DNA of 64,000 nucleotides from Agilicoccus flavus (GCF_014857905.1 NZ_JACYXE010000009.1:124001-188000); one strand, 5' to 3'; positions 25,712 through 34,964 are shown, numbered from the stretch's first letter. Numbers and translations are program-made. Notes: a model not told the origin generated them from the sequence alone.

Positions 25712-27042
25712 CGCGGACGCTCCGGCGACGGGCCGGATCCGGATCGGCCCCGGCCGGCGCCGGATGCGGGGTGTGCGCGGTTCTCCATGGCCTCACGGTA
25801 GACGTCGACGAGCCGCCCCGCCGTCCGCGACCACCCGAACTCGAGGGCGTGGGCGCGGGCGGCCCGGCCGAGCCGCGCGCGGCGTCCGGGGTCGGCGAGC
25901 AGGGCGAGCAGGGCGTCGGCCCAGTCCCCCGGGTCGTGGCCGTCGACGAGCACCCCGCCGCCGACCGCGGTCCGCAGGCCGCCGACGTCGGCCGCGACCA
26001 CGGGCGTGCCGCACGCCTGCGCCTCGATCGCGACGAGACCGAACGACTCGTTGTGCGAGGGGACGGCGACGAGGTCCGCGGCGCGGTACCAGCGGGCGAG
26101 GCGGGGCTGCGGCACGGGGTCGACGAACCGGACGACCTCGGTCAGCCCGAGGTCGGCCGCGAGGTCCGCGAGCCGACCGGGCGTGGCGGTCTCCTCTCCG
26201 CTGGGCCCGCCGAGGACGACGACCCGCAACCGGCGCGCGACGTCGGGATGCGTGGCCGCGGCCCGCTCCCGGGCCACCGCGATCGCGCGGAGCAGCACGT
26301 CCGGCCCCTTGAGCAGCTGGATGCGGCCGACGAAGAGGACGACAAGGTCGTCGGCCGCCAGCCCCACCTCGGCGCGGGTGCGGGCGCGTTCGTCGCCGCC
26401 GTCGGCCCCCGGCGGCTCGAACGCGTCGAGGTCGACGCCGGGCGGCACGACCCGGACCCGCTCGGGACGGGCGCCGTAGAGGCGCACCAAGTCGCCGGCC
26501 TCGAGCTCGGTGTTGGCCACGAGGGCGTCGGCGACGGCGACGATCTGCGCCTCGCCCCGCTCGCGGGCCGGCGGCTCGGCCCGGTCGCCGCCGGCGAGGC
26601 CGCGGTTCTTGACCCGGGCCATCGTGTGCATGGTGTGCACGAAGGGCAGGCCCCACCGCCGGGACGCGATCATCGCGACCCGCCCCGAGAGCCAGTAGTG
26701 GGAGTGGACGACGTCGTAGAAGCCCTCGGGGCGGGCGGCCATCGCCCGCGCGAGACCGGCCGCGAAGGAGCAGATCTCGGCCGGGAGGTCGTCCTTGACG
26801 AGCCCCTCGAACGGCCCGGAGGCGACGTGGTGCACGCGGACGCCCGGAGCGAGACCGACGACGACAGGATCGGTGGCGGCTCGGGCGCGGGTGAAGACGT
26901 CGACCTCGACCCCGAGCCTCGCGAGTCGGTCGGCGCTCTGGCGCACGTAGACGTTGAGCCCGCCCGCATCGCCCGAACCGGGGGTGTCGAGCGGCGAGGT
27001 GTGCAGCGAGATCATCGCGACGCGTCGCGGGTCGGTGCCCAT
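25708..27042 (-). CDS. mshA: D-inositol-3-phosphate glycosyltransferase
   Basis: First enzyme of mycothiol synthesis, a GT4 glycosyltransferase of 444 residues that moves GlcNAc from UDP-GlcNAc to 1L-myo-inositol-1-phosphate. The N-terminal acceptor domain has SLHTSPLDTPGSGDAGGLNV and VVHSHYWLSG. The donor domain has FVGRIQLLKGPDVLL and SHNESFGLVAIEAQACGTPV with the nucleotide-ribose Glu pair. The start at 27042 has GGAGGAG five bases upstream. Start of a three-gene unit with ybjN and gpmA. Confidence 0.94.
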   Translation of the reverse strand: MGTDPRRVAMISLHTSPLDTPGSGDAGGLNVYVRQSADRLARLGVEVDVFTRARAATDPVVVGLAPGVRVHHVASGPFEGLVKDDLPAEICSFAAGLARAMAARPEGFYDVVHSHYWLSGRVAMIASRRWGLPFVHTMHTMARVKNRGLAGGDRAEPPARERGEAQIVAVADALVANTELEAGDLVRLYGARPERVRVVPPGVDLDAFEPPGADGGDERARTRAEVGLAADDLVVLFVGRIQLLKGPDVLLRAIAVARERAAATHPDVARRLRVVVLGGPSGEETATPGRLADLAADLGLTEVVRFVDPVPQPRLARWYRAADLVAVPSHNESFGLVAIEAQACGTPVVAADVGGLRTAVGGGVLVDGHDPGDWADALLALLADPGRRARLGRAARAHALEFGWSRTAGRLVDVYREAMENRAHPASGAGRGRSGSGPSPERPR

Positions 27043-27155
27043 CCGCTCCTCCGTCCTGGCGGCTTCGTGCCCGCCCGCGCCATCTTCGCCCACGCGCGTG
27101 GGCGTCTCGCGACCAGGCCCGTCCGGGCGCCGCCCGGCCGCGCGCATCGCCCGCC

Positions 27156-27161
27156 TACCCT
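27156..27161 (+). promoter_or_regulatory. -10 element of a probable leaderless transcript (methyltransferase)
   Basis: TACCCT ends six bases before the GTG at 27168, and no ribosome site is visible. The same spacing recurs at 20593 and 34247. Confidence 0.5.
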
Positions 27162-27167
27162 GCTGGG

Positions 27168-27956
27168 GTGGCGGTGACACGACCGGTGGGGACCGTGACG
27201 CGGGGGACGACCAATCCCAACCGCCTCCGCAAGGTGGACCGGTGGCTCGCCGGGCCCCAGGCCTTCCGGTTGCGCGGGGGCGCGCGCCCGCCGGTCGTCG
27301 TCGACCTCGGCTACGGTGCGTCGCCCGTCACCGCGGTCGAGCTGCACCGCCGCCTGCGCCGGGTGGCCGGCGACGTCGAGGTCGTCGGACTCGAGATCGA
27401 CCCGGAGCGGGTGCGGGTGGCCCGGCCCCACGAGCGAGAGGGGCTGCGGTTCGCCGTCGGCGGGTTCGAGGTCCCGCTGCCGGGCGGTGCTCACGCCCGC
27501 GTCGTCCGGGCCTTCAACGTCCTGCGCCAGTACGACGAGGCGGAGGTCGCCGGTGCCTGGGAGCGGCTCGCGGCTCGGCTCGACCCCGAGGGGATCGCCG
27601 TCGACGGCACGTGCGACGAGCTCGGCCGCCGCGCGACGTGGGTGTGCCTCGACCGTCGCGGCCCGGTCACCCTCACCCTCGCGATGAGCCTGCGGCACCT
27701 CGAGACCCCGTCCGACCTCGCGGAACGCCTGCCCAAGGCGCTCATCCACCACAACGTGCCCGGGGAGGCGATCCATGCCTTCCTCGCCGACCTCGACGGC
27801 GCGTGGGCCCGGGCCGCGCCGGCGGCGTCGTTCGGCCGTCGCCAGCGCTTCCTCTCCGCCGTCGCCGACGCGACGGCGCGCTGGCCGATCGCGCGCGAAC
27901 CGCGGCGGTGGCGTCAGGGCGAGCTGACCGTCGCCTGGTCGGCCGTCGCCCCGTGA
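27168..27956 (+). CDS. Class I SAM-dependent methyltransferase
   Basis: Cytoplasmic protein of 262 residues. The SAM-binding motif I is VVDLGYGASPVTAVEL and motif II includes VVGLEIDPERV. A further segment, VVRAFNVLRQYDEAEV, would be the catalytic region; the target is unknown. It is a conserved actinobacterial protein found near mshA. The GTG start lies six bases after a TACCCT hexamer, suggesting leaderless translation. It converges with the hydrolase gene. Confidence 0.75.
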   Translation: MAVTRPVGTVTRGTTNPNRLRKVDRWLAGPQAFRLRGGARPPVVVDLGYGASPVTAVELHRRLRRVAGDVEVVGLEIDPERVRVARPHEREGLRFAVGGFEVPLPGGAHARVVRAFNVLRQYDEAEVAGAWERLAARLDPEGIAVDGTCDELGRRATWVCLDRRGPVTLTLAMSLRHLETPSDLAERLPKALIHHNVPGEAIHAFLADLDGAWARAAPAASFGRRQRFLSAVADATARWPIAREPRRWRQGELTVAWSAVAP

Positions 27957-27969
27957 TCCGGCGGGCGGT

Positions 27970-28800
27970 TCACGCCCGCAACGCGTCGGTGACGAGGTGC
28001 CGGAGGCGGTCGCGGTGGGCCCACACGAGCCCGCCCGGGGGCAGGATCTCGAGCCGGGCGTCCGGCAGCGCGTCCGCGAGGTCGGCCGCGACGGACGCCG
28101 GGTGGACGTCGTCGCCCTCGGCGCCGACGACGAGGCACCGGGCGCTGACCCGGGCCAGTGCCCGATGGGCCGGGTGCGGCAGCGGTGCCCGCCCGGGCAT
28201 CGCCCGCAGCGCCGGCGCGAGGCCGGCGGCGGTCATCGCCTCGGCCCGGCGGCGGGCCCAGGCCCGGACGTCGTCGCGGGCGGGGTCGGCCCCGAGATCG
28301 GCCTGCTCGTCGACGAGCAGAGCGGCGAGGTCGTCGACCCTGCCGGCGTCGACGAGGTCGGCCATGGCGGCGAACCGGGCGACCCCGGCGCCCTGCCGGG
28401 GCCGGGCGAGGGCGGCCGGGAGCAGCAGGACGGCGGCCTCGAACGCGTCGGGCCGCCGCGCGAGCAGGGCGAGGATGGCTCCCGTCCCCAGGCTGACCCC
28501 GATCGCGCGCGTCGCATCGACGCGGTCGGCGACCCCCTCGAGGTCGTCGGCGAGCCCTTCGTACGTCCAGGGGTCGGCGGCGTGCTCGGCATCGCCGGTC
28601 GCCGCCGCTGCCCCCGTCGCGTCCACGGGCGCGGTCGCGCGGAAACCCCCGTGGCCGCGGAAGTGCAGGAACGTGCGCCGCCCCCGCAGCCCCGAGGCGA
28701 ACGGGCGGGTGGTCTCGATGGACTCGCCCAGCCCGTGGGCGACGACGGTGCTCGGCCGGCCCGAGCCGACGGTCCGGTACTCGACGGGGCCCGAGATCAC
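27970..28800 (-). CDS. Alpha/beta-fold hydrolase
   Basis: Protein of 276 residues with the alpha/beta-hydrolase layout: oxyanion segment VVAHGLGESIE, then nucleophile elbow IGVSLGTGAILAL (Ser in GVSLG), an Asp-bearing strand LVVGAEGDDVHP and a late His in WAHRDRL. Substrate unknown. The GTG start overlaps the DUF2516 gene stop as GTGA, so it is coupled to that membrane protein and, upstream, to the hbhA-like gene. Confidence 0.8.
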   Translation of the reverse strand: MISGPVEYRTVGSGRPSTVVAHGLGESIETTRPFASGLRGRRTFLHFRGHGGFRATAPVDATGAAAATGDAEHAADPWTYEGLADDLEGVADRVDATRAIGVSLGTGAILALLARRPDAFEAAVLLLPAALARPRQGAGVARFAAMADLVDAGRVDDLAALLVDEQADLGADPARDDVRAWARRRAEAMTAAGLAPALRAMPGRAPLPHPAHRALARVSARCLVVGAEGDDVHPASVAADLADALPDARLEILPPGGLVWAHRDRLRHLVTDALRA

Positions 28801-29132
28801 CAGGAGCCGTACGGCCCCGACCCCGAGGCGCCGCGGCGGCCCCGGCGACGCGGCGAGATGGCGCGCAGCGCGGGTCGCACGTCGGCGAGGTACACGCCGG
28901 CCGCGACGACCCCGAGCACCCCGAAGCCCATGACGTAGCCGACGGTGACGACACCGACCGCGGTCGCGACGGCCAGGATGCCCACCCACCCGGCCTTCGT
29001 CAGCTTGCCCGCCGCCGGGTACGCCTCCTTGGGGTAGCGCAGCGCGTCGACCAGGGCGTACATCTCGAGGGCGAGGGCCGCGACCCCGAGCGCGAGGAGC
29101 AGCACCCGCTGCAGGTCGCCAAAGATCTCCAT
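28797..29132 (-). CDS. DUF2516 family membrane protein
   Basis: Membrane protein of 111 residues with two to three helices (about 6-28 and 47-85). The conserved motif ALVDALRYPKEAYPAAGKLTKAGWVGI is the DUF2516 signature. Mycobacterium encodes the equivalent directly after hbhA, as here. No biochemical role is known. Coupled to the downstream hydrolase. Confidence 0.82.
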   Translation of the reverse strand: MEIFGDLQRVLLLALGVAALALEMYALVDALRYPKEAYPAAGKLTKAGWVGILAVATAVGVVTVGYVMGFGVLGVVAAGVYLADVRPALRAISPRRRGRRGASGSGPYGSW

Positions 29133-29320
29133 GCGCTCCAGGGTACGGGGGCGAGCTGGGAGCCCGCCGCGTCCGCTCGCTCCGGCGACCCGGCGAGGCG
29201 CCAGAGCGGGCCCGGGACCGCGCCGTCGGCCGGTCGGCGAGGCGCCGGGCCACCCGGCCCGAGCGCCTCGTCGTCACGAGCGGACGGGTCCGCTCGGTCG
29301 GGTCCGGTCGGGCGGCCGGG

Positions 29321-30646
29321 TCAGGCCTCGGGGTCGAGGGGGCTGTCCGCGGGCGAGGGGATCGGGCGGTCCGCGGCGGCCGAGGTGGGCCGGGTCCGGC
29401 GGCGGGGGGCCGGGCGCGTCGCCGGGGGCGTGCCGTCCGCCGCGCTCGACGGCGCCGGCGTCGTCGTGGGCACCGCAGACGTCGAGGGCGCCGCGGGCGT
29501 CGTCGGCACCGCCCGGGCCGGGCCCGCGTCCCCCGCGCCCTCGGAGACAGCGGCGTTCGTCGTCGCCGCGGCCGTGGTGGTCGGGCGGCGGCGTCGGCGC
29601 GGAGTCGTCGTCGGCGCGCCGACGGCGGAGGGGCCGGCGCCCCCGGCGGACCCGGCACCGAGGCCCGAGGCGGGCGCGGCGGCCGGAGTGGTCGTCGGGG
29701 TCGCGGCCGCCGTCGCGGTCGGCGCCGGGGCCGGGGTGGCGGCGGGGGCCGGAGTGCTCGACGGCGTGACCGAGCCGACGTCGGGGGTCACGGACACGAG
29801 GTCGGGCTGCTCGCCCGGCGTGGCCGAGGCTGTGGCCCGGCGGCGTCGACGCACCGGGGTGGCCGCCGCGGCGTCACCCGCGGGGCTCGCGACCTCGGGG
29901 ACGTCGCGGGTGGGCCTCCGCCGGGTGCTCGGACGGCCCGCGAGGCGCGGCGTGGCCGCGGCCGACTCGATGCCCCCGCCGGCGGGCGAGGGCGCGCCGC
30001 TCGGGTCGGGCTCGACGACGGCGGGACGGATGGGGGCGGGCGCCGCCGTGCGGGCCGCCGCGCTCGTGCGGCGGCGGCGCGGCGGGGTGTGCGGGGCCTG
30101 GGGCTCCGTGACACCCACGCGGCCGCGGCGGGGGCGGGAACCGTGCTCGACGGCGTCGACGACCTCGCCGGCCTCACGCCGGCCGGTCGCGGCGGCGGTG
30201 GACGCGGTCGTGGCGACGCCCTCGCGGGTGCGGTCGAAGACGGTGCGGGCGCGGCGGCGGGTCGCGTCGACGCGCCGGCCGGCCGTGCGCACGGCCTCGG
30301 CTGCGCGCTCCTGCCCCGCCTCGGCGCCCTGCTCGCCCTCCGCGCGGGCGCGGCCGGCGAGGCGGCGACCGCGGCCGGCCAGGTCCTCGTACGCCGTCTG
30401 GGTCAGGGTCACGCGGTTGACGGCCTGCTCGATGGCGAAGCCGGGGACGCGGCGGGCGCCGCGGACGAGCAGCTCGACGTCGTGGGTGACCCCACGGCGC
30501 TCGGGCTCGCCCTCGACCTCCGTGCCACGCGGCCGGTCTGCGCCCAGCTCGCGGAGCTTGGCGGCGGCGAGGTCGGTGGCCCCGACCACGGCGAACAGGG
30601 GCGTGAGACCGATGAGGTCGTCGCGGAACTTCTTGGCGAGCGTCAT
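29321..30646 (-). CDS. HbhA-like protein with long Arg/Ala/Pro/Thr-rich tail
   Basis: Protein of 441 residues. The N-terminal 110 residues are helical (FRDDLIGLTPLFAVVGATDLAAAKLREL) like the coiled-coil start of heparin-binding haemagglutinin. The remainder is low complexity with clusters such as TPPRRRRTS, TPVRRRRRA, TTPRRRRRP and APRRRTRP, analogous to the Lys/Ala/Pro repeats that bind heparin or DNA in mycobacterial HbhA, but with Arg in place of Lys. No signal peptide, as in HbhA. Gene order XRE regulator, this gene, DUF2516 matches Mycobacterium. Adhesion is not demonstrated. Confidence 0.75.
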   Translation of the reverse strand: MTLAKKFRDDLIGLTPLFAVVGATDLAAAKLRELGADRPRGTEVEGEPERRGVTHDVELLVRGARRVPGFAIEQAVNRVTLTQTAYEDLAGRGRRLAGRARAEGEQGAEAGQERAAEAVRTAGRRVDATRRRARTVFDRTREGVATTASTAAATGRREAGEVVDAVEHGSRPRRGRVGVTEPQAPHTPPRRRRTSAAARTAAPAPIRPAVVEPDPSGAPSPAGGGIESAAATPRLAGRPSTRRRPTRDVPEVASPAGDAAAATPVRRRRRATASATPGEQPDLVSVTPDVGSVTPSSTPAPAATPAPAPTATAAATPTTTPAAAPASGLGAGSAGGAGPSAVGAPTTTPRRRRRPTTTAAATTNAAVSEGAGDAGPARAVPTTPAAPSTSAVPTTTPAPSSAADGTPPATRPAPRRRTRPTSAAADRPIPSPADSPLDPEA

Positions 30647-30680
30647 GGGTGGTGTCCTCGGGTCGACGTCGGATGGACGG

Positions 30681-31163
30681 TCAGGCGGTGGTCGACCCCG
30701 CCGGCGGCGCCGGGTGGGGGGCCGGATCGATGACGGGGTCGTGCGTGTCGACCGACCGAAGGTGGGGGCGGGCGTCGGGTTCGGGCCCGTCGAAGCCGAC
30801 CGGGTCGTCGGCCGCGACGAACGAGTCGAAGAGGTCGAGCAGGATCCGCCGCTGACGCGCCGTGAGCCGGCGTTCGAGCACGAGGGCGGCTCGCGCGTCG
30901 ACGCTCTGGGCCTGGGTGCTGTCGTCGAGCAGACCCGCGCGCACGTACAGCGTCTCGGCGGAGATCTCGAGGCCCTTGGCCAGCGAGGACAGGATCTCGG
31001 CGCTCGGCCGCCGCAGGCCCCGCTCGATCTGGCTGAGGTAGGGGTTGGAGATGCCCGCGGCCCGCGAGAGCTGGCGCACCGAGAGCTGGGCGTTCTCGCG
31101 CTGCTCGCGCAGGTACGCGCCGAGGTCGGAGACGCCGGGCAGGTTCGGGGTCAGCTTGGGCAC
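30681..31163 (-). CDS. XRE-family helix-turn-helix regulator
   Basis: Protein of 160 residues. The helix-turn-helix is at about 15-70: LREQRENAQLSVRQLSRAAG, then SNPYLSQIERGLRRPSAEIL. A helical segment follows (ALVLERRLTARQRRILLDLF) and then a Pro-rich tail. It sits just upstream of the hbhA-like gene, as the XRE gene next to hbhA does in Mycobacterium, and probably regulates it or itself. GTG start with a weak ribosome site. Upstream, GCATGTGC/GCACG-like half-sites at 31172-31205 could be an operator. Confidence 0.82.
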   Translation of the reverse strand: MPKLTPNLPGVSDLGAYLREQRENAQLSVRQLSRAAGISNPYLSQIERGLRRPSAEILSSLAKGLEISAETLYVRAGLLDDSTQAQSVDARAALVLERRLTARQRRILLDLFDSFVAADDPVGFDGPEPDARPHLRSVDTHDPVIDPAPHPAPPAGSTTA

Positions 31164-31286
31164 ATCGCCAGTGTGCGCGGACGTGCGAGCACATGCAAGC
31201 GCACGCTAACCAGGGCTAGCACTGCGGGCGGCCGGCTGCCCGAGGTCGGCTGCCCGAGGTCGGCTGCGCCGCCCGGTCGGCACCGG

Positions 31287-32321
31287 TCAGGGGGTGACGA
31301 TCACCGTCTGCGCCGCCGTGACGGTCCCGGCCTCCAAGGTGGCGTCGACGGGCGTGTTCCGCTTGACGACGCCGAGCGCGACGGGCCCGTCCTCGTGGTG
31401 GCGCACCACCGTCGTCAGGCGGCCGACGACCCGGCCGCCGAACGACAGCTCGGCGCCGGGGTCGGGCAGGACGTGCCCGGAGCCGTCGAGGTGGAGGAAG
31501 ACGAGGCGGCGGGGCGGGCGCCCGAGGTTGTGGACCCGCGCGACGGTCTCCTGCCCGCGGTAGCAGCCCTTGTGCAGGTGGACGGCGGTGCGGAGCCAGT
31601 CGAGCTCGTGCGGGATCGTGCGGTGGTCGGTCTCGACGAGGAGGCGGGGCCGCCAGGCCTGGACGCGCACGGCCTCCGCGGCCCACGTCCCGGCGAGGGG
31701 CCGGTCGCCGACGGTGGCGGCGAGCGCGTCCCGCTCGACGATCATCTCGCGCCAGGGACGGTCGGCGCCCGGGTGGGGGTCGGCGCCGGCGTACGCGGCG
31801 GTGTCGCCGAACAGGCCCGGCCAGGGATCGCACCACGTCACCGGCTCGCCCGGCAGCCCCTCGGCGCCGGTGGGTTCGCCGACGACCGCGTAGGCGTCGG
31901 AGCGGTCGGCCACCTCGACGCGGAGCATGAACCGCATCTTGTCGAGCCAGGCCACGAGGTCGGGGGCGGTCGTCGGCTCGACCGTGATCCAGGTCGTCTC
32001 CCCGTCGTCGACGAGGTGCAGGTCGTGCTCGACGTGCCCCTTCGGTGAGAGGACGAGCGACTCGACCGACGTCCGCGGCGCCAGACCGGTCAGGTGCTGC
32101 GTCGTCAGCGAGTGCAGCCAGCTGAGCCGGTCGGGACCCGTGACGGTGACGACGCCCCGGTGGGAGAGGTCGACGACCGCGAGCCCCTCCTCGAGGAGGC
32201 GCTGCTCGCGGTGCGGATCGCCGTAATGGGCGGCCACGCCGGCGTCGATCCCCGACGCCGCCACGGCTCCCGGCCGCCTCAGCAGCTCCGACACGTACCC
32301 GCCCGTCGGCTCGCTCTCCAC
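31287..32321 (-). CDS. YgfZ/GcvT-like folate-binding protein
   Basis: Tetrahydrofolate-binding protein of 344 residues. The YgfZ signature KGCYRGQETVAR is at about residue 250, with the conserved Cys needed for support of Fe-S cluster repair in the family. The N-terminal GcvT-like domain has VDLSHRGVVTVTGPDRLSWL. It lacks the catalytic layout of aminomethyltransferase. It likely helps Fe-S enzyme maturation. Monocistronic. Confidence 0.88.
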   Translation of the reverse strand: MESEPTGGYVSELLRRPGAVAASGIDAGVAAHYGDPHREQRLLEEGLAVVDLSHRGVVTVTGPDRLSWLHSLTTQHLTGLAPRTSVESLVLSPKGHVEHDLHLVDDGETTWITVEPTTAPDLVAWLDKMRFMLRVEVADRSDAYAVVGEPTGAEGLPGEPVTWCDPWPGLFGDTAAYAGADPHPGADRPWREMIVERDALAATVGDRPLAGTWAAEAVRVQAWRPRLLVETDHRTIPHELDWLRTAVHLHKGCYRGQETVARVHNLGRPPRRLVFLHLDGSGHVLPDPGAELSFGGRVVGRLTTVVRHHEDGPVALGVVKRNTPVDATLEAGTVTAAQTVIVTP

Positions 32322-32399
32322 GTCACCACCCTACGCACGCCCGCGCGGCCGGCTCGGGCCGGGAGCTGGAGGCGGGAGCCGGGTCGCCGACGCGAGCGG

Positions 32400-32903
32400 T
32401 CAGCCGACGCGCTTGAGCTGGGCGGACATGTGGCTCTGCATGGGGTGGCCCTCGGCGGCCATGTCGAGGACCCACATGAGCTGACCGTCGACGAGGCCGT
32501 ACATGCGCTCGGCCGCGTCGTAGCGCCGCGCCTCCGGGGAGCGCATGACGCCGTCGGTGGCGAGCTGGACGACGGGCCGATCGGCGTCGCGGCGGCCCAC
32601 GTACATCTCGAGGATGCCGGTCGGGTGGGCGACGAGCAGCTCGATCTCGCCGCTGTCGAGCACGCGCCAGAAACCCACCTCGCGGGCGAGGGGGCGCACC
32701 TTGGCGCCCGACTCGTCGAGCACCCAGGCGCGGCTGCTCACCTCGAGGAAGGGCCCACCGTCGTGGGTGATGTCGAGCTCCTGGCCGAAGTTCTCGGACT
32801 CCGTGTCGGGGTAGCCCACGACCCCGGCGCCCTCCCAGGAGCCGATGAGCCAGGCCAGGGGGGCCAGGCGGTGGTCCATGGTCGGGTCGATCTCGAACGG
32901 CAC
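32400..32903 (-). CDS. FABP-like/nitrobindin-family heme protein
   Basis: Ten-stranded beta-barrel protein of 167 residues. The motif LIGSWEGAGVVGYPD is the GxWxGxG block of nitrobindin/DUF1794, and the C-terminal HMSAQLKR provides a conserved His region. Family members bind ferric heme and can isomerise peroxynitrite; heme binding here is inferred. It stands alone between ygfZ and a membrane protein gene. Confidence 0.85.
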   Translation of the reverse strand: MPFEIDPTMDHRLAPLAWLIGSWEGAGVVGYPDTESENFGQELDITHDGGPFLEVSSRAWVLDESGAKVRPLAREVGFWRVLDSGEIELLVAHPTGILEMYVGRRDADRPVVQLATDGVMRSPEARRYDAAERMYGLVDGQLMWVLDMAAEGHPMQSHMSAQLKRVG

Positions 32904-32952
32904 GGTCGGCTCCCTCGTCTGCGGTGACGCCGCCCGGCGAAGCGGATGCGGG

Positions 32953-33918
32953 TCAGCGGGTGATCGCGGCCATCATCTCAGGGCCGAGGGACAGCCAGGC
33001 CAGGGCGTAGGCGACGACCCCCACCGAGAGCACCGACGCGAGGCCGCTGGCGATGCGGGCCCGGCGGCGGGCGAGCGTGGGCAGGATCGACTGCGCCTGG
33101 CGCACCCCGTGACTCGCACCCCCGGTGAGGACGCCGGCGAACAGCAGCACCCACCAGCCGAGGTCGAGCGAGAGCGCCAGCCCCGCCCCGAGGGCCGCGA
33201 CGCCCCCGGCCGCGAGCGCGATGAACGCCGACGTGCGATCGGCGAATCCGACCACGCGCGCGACGTCGCCGAGGCAGCCCGCGACGACGGCGGCCATGAC
33301 CGTCGCGGTCGCGGCGACGCCGTCGGGATCGTCGGGGATGAGCAGGAGACAGGCGATCGAGGTGAGGACGGAGATGCCCGTGATCGATCCCGAGACGGAC
33401 TCGACGAGGCGCGGGCGTCCGTCGCGGCGGGCGAGCTGGTGGACGAACTCGACGATCATCGCCAGCGCGAGCGCCCCCGGCAGCACCGATTCGCGCAGCT
33501 CGCGCGACAGCAGCCCCGACGCGAGGAGGATGACCGAGGCGCCCACGAGGGTCGCGGTCGTGCCGCGGGGGCTGGGCAGCCCGAGGAGCAGCACCCAGCC
33601 CGCGGCGAGCCCGAGCATGCCCGCGCCGGCGACGACGAAGAGGGCGGGGGTCCAGGCGGTCGAGAGCGCGAGCGCGACCGCCGCGAGGGCCGCCACCGCC
33701 GGCACGATCGGACGGGGGGGCCGCAGCGGCGGGCGGGGGTGGACGGCCGGCGACGTCGCGCTGCGGGGCGACCCCGACGGGCGCCGCGGCCCCGATGGAT
33801 CCGGCGTCCCCGCGGGACGGCCGGACCCGCGTCGGCCTCGGGCCCCGCTCGGCCCGGACGCGCCGGCGGACCCGGAGGGTTCGGCGGCGTCCGAGGGCGT
33901 GGCGGCGTGGGACGGCAC
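32953..33918 (-). CDS. Polytopic membrane protein of unknown function
   Basis: Protein of 321 residues. A Ser/Pro/Arg-rich cytoplasmic start of about 70 residues is followed by nine or so hydrophobic segments from residue 70 onward (IVPAVAALAAVALALSTAW through VLSVGVVAYALAWLSL). No transporter motif is recognised. It follows the MoaD-like gene by three bases and is probably co-transcribed with it. Homologous membrane proteins sit near glnR in other actinobacteria. Confidence 0.75.
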   Translation of the reverse strand: MPSHAATPSDAAEPSGSAGASGPSGARGRRGSGRPAGTPDPSGPRRPSGSPRSATSPAVHPRPPLRPPRPIVPAVAALAAVALALSTAWTPALFVVAGAGMLGLAAGWVLLLGLPSPRGTTATLVGASVILLASGLLSRELRESVLPGALALAMIVEFVHQLARRDGRPRLVESVSGSITGISVLTSIACLLLIPDDPDGVAATATVMAAVVAGCLGDVARVVGFADRTSAFIALAAGGVAALGAGLALSLDLGWWVLLFAGVLTGGASHGVRQAQSILPTLARRRARIASGLASVLSVGVVAYALAWLSLGPEMMAAITR

Positions 33919-33921
33919 GGC

Positions 33922-34185
33922 TCAGCCGCCCGCGAACGGGGGCAGGACGTCGAGCGTCGAGCCGGCGGGCGCGTCGTGCTCGCGGTCGACGGCAAGACCG
34001 TCGAGGAGGAACGTCGAGACCGCGGCGACCGTCTCGAGGCCGGGGTGGGCGTCGCAGGCCCCCGCCAGGACGTCGCCGACTCGACCGGGGGGCCGCGTCT
34101 CCTGCTCCACGCCGGCCGCGGCCGCCGCGGCGGCGAAGTACCGCACGGTGAGCGGGATCGGCGTGGCGGGCGGGTCGGCGGTCAC
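33922..34185 (-). CDS. MoaD/ThiS-family sulfur carrier
   Basis: Ubiquitin-fold protein of about 87 residues ending in Gly-Gly ([10 protein letters not shown]), the C-terminus that becomes a thiocarboxylate in sulfur-transfer pathways such as molybdopterin or thiamine synthesis. The start [15 protein letters not shown] fits the first strand. GTG at 34185 is chosen because AGAGG lies about eight bases upstream; a GTG at 34194 abuts that site. Its activating enzyme is not in the window. Divergent from glnR. Confidence 0.8.
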   Translation of the reverse strand: MTADPPATPIPLTVRYFAAAAAAAGVEQETRPPGRVGDVLAGACDAHPGLETVAAVSTFLLDGLAVDREHDAPAGSTLDVLPPFAGG

Positions 34186-34246
34186 GCACGACACCCTCTC
34201 AGGTCGGCCCCGGCCACGCCAACGAGGGAGTCGGGCGGGGCCCGAC

Positions 34247-34252
34247 TAACCT
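34247..34252 (+). promoter_or_regulatory. -10 element of glnR
   Basis: TAACCT ends seven bases before the GTG start at 34260, with no ribosome site, so glnR is probably leaderless. Confidence 0.5.
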
Positions 34253-34259
34253 GTCTGGT

Positions 34260-34964
34260 GTGGCCTCCCTCGTGCTCATGACCGATGCGCTCGCTCTGAG
34301 CGCCGAGGTCCTCCCGGCGCTGGGACTGCTGGCCCACCACGTGCGCGTCGTGCCCGCCGACGCGTCCGCCCTGCTCGACGACGACCACGTGGACGCCGTC
34401 CTCGTCGACGCCCGGCGTGAGCTCGCGCAGGCCCGGACGCTGTGCCGCCTGCTCGACACGACGGGCCTGAGCGCCCCCGTCCTCGTCGTGCTCACCGAGG
34501 GCGGGCTCACCGCGCTGAGCGCGGAGTGGCCCGTGGCCGACGTCGTCCTCGACACCGCCGGCCCCGCCGAGGTCGAGGCGCGGTTGCGGGTCGCCACCGG
34601 TCGCGCGCGGTCCCTGCTCGGCGCGGCGCCCGAGGCGGGGCCCCTCGACACCGGCGACCTCCAGATCGACGAGGACGCGTACACGGCCCGGTTCCGCGGC
34701 CGGTCGCTCGACCTCACCTACAAGGAGTTCGAGCTGCTCAAGCACCTCGCCCGGCATCCGGGCCGGGTGTTCACGCGCGCCCAGCTCCTCCAGGAGGTGT
34801 GGGGGTACGACTACTTCGGCGGCACGCGGACCGTCGACGTCCACGTGCGTCGGCTGCGCGCCAAGCTGGGCCGCGACAACGAGGCCCTCATCGGGACCGT
34901 CCGCAACGTCGGGTACCGGTTCGTCCCGGACGCCGGCGACCACGCGACCGGCGACACCGCCTGA
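34260..34964 (+). CDS. glnR: GlnR-type orphan response regulator
   Basis: OmpR-class regulator of 234 residues. The receiver domain ([19 protein letters not shown]50 in [10 protein letters not shown]) is atypical: GlnR proteins lack the normal phosphorylation pocket and dimerise without phosphorylation. The winged helix is very conserved ([20 protein letters not shown] and [19 protein letters not shown]). It controls nitrogen assimilation, and in relatives also phosphate and sugar uptake genes. mshD follows after 83 bases, the gene order found in Mycobacterium. Confidence 0.92.
   Translation: MASLVLMTDALALSAEVLPALGLLAHHVRVVPADASALLDDDHVDAVLVDARRELAQARTLCRLLDTTGLSAPVLVVLTEGGLTALSAEWPVADVVLDTAGPAEVEARLRVATGRARSLLGAAPEAGPLDTGDLQIDEDAYTARFRGRSLDLTYKEFELLKHLARHPGRVFTRAQLLQEVWGYDYFGGTRTVDVHVRRLRAKLGRDNEALIGTVRNVGYRFVPDAGDHATGDTA

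Noticed and set aside
29321-30646. Tandem-repeat expansion in the hbhA-like tail
   Set aside because: The Arg clusters are irregularly spaced and differ in flanks, so it is low-complexity protein sequence rather than a DNA repeat array.
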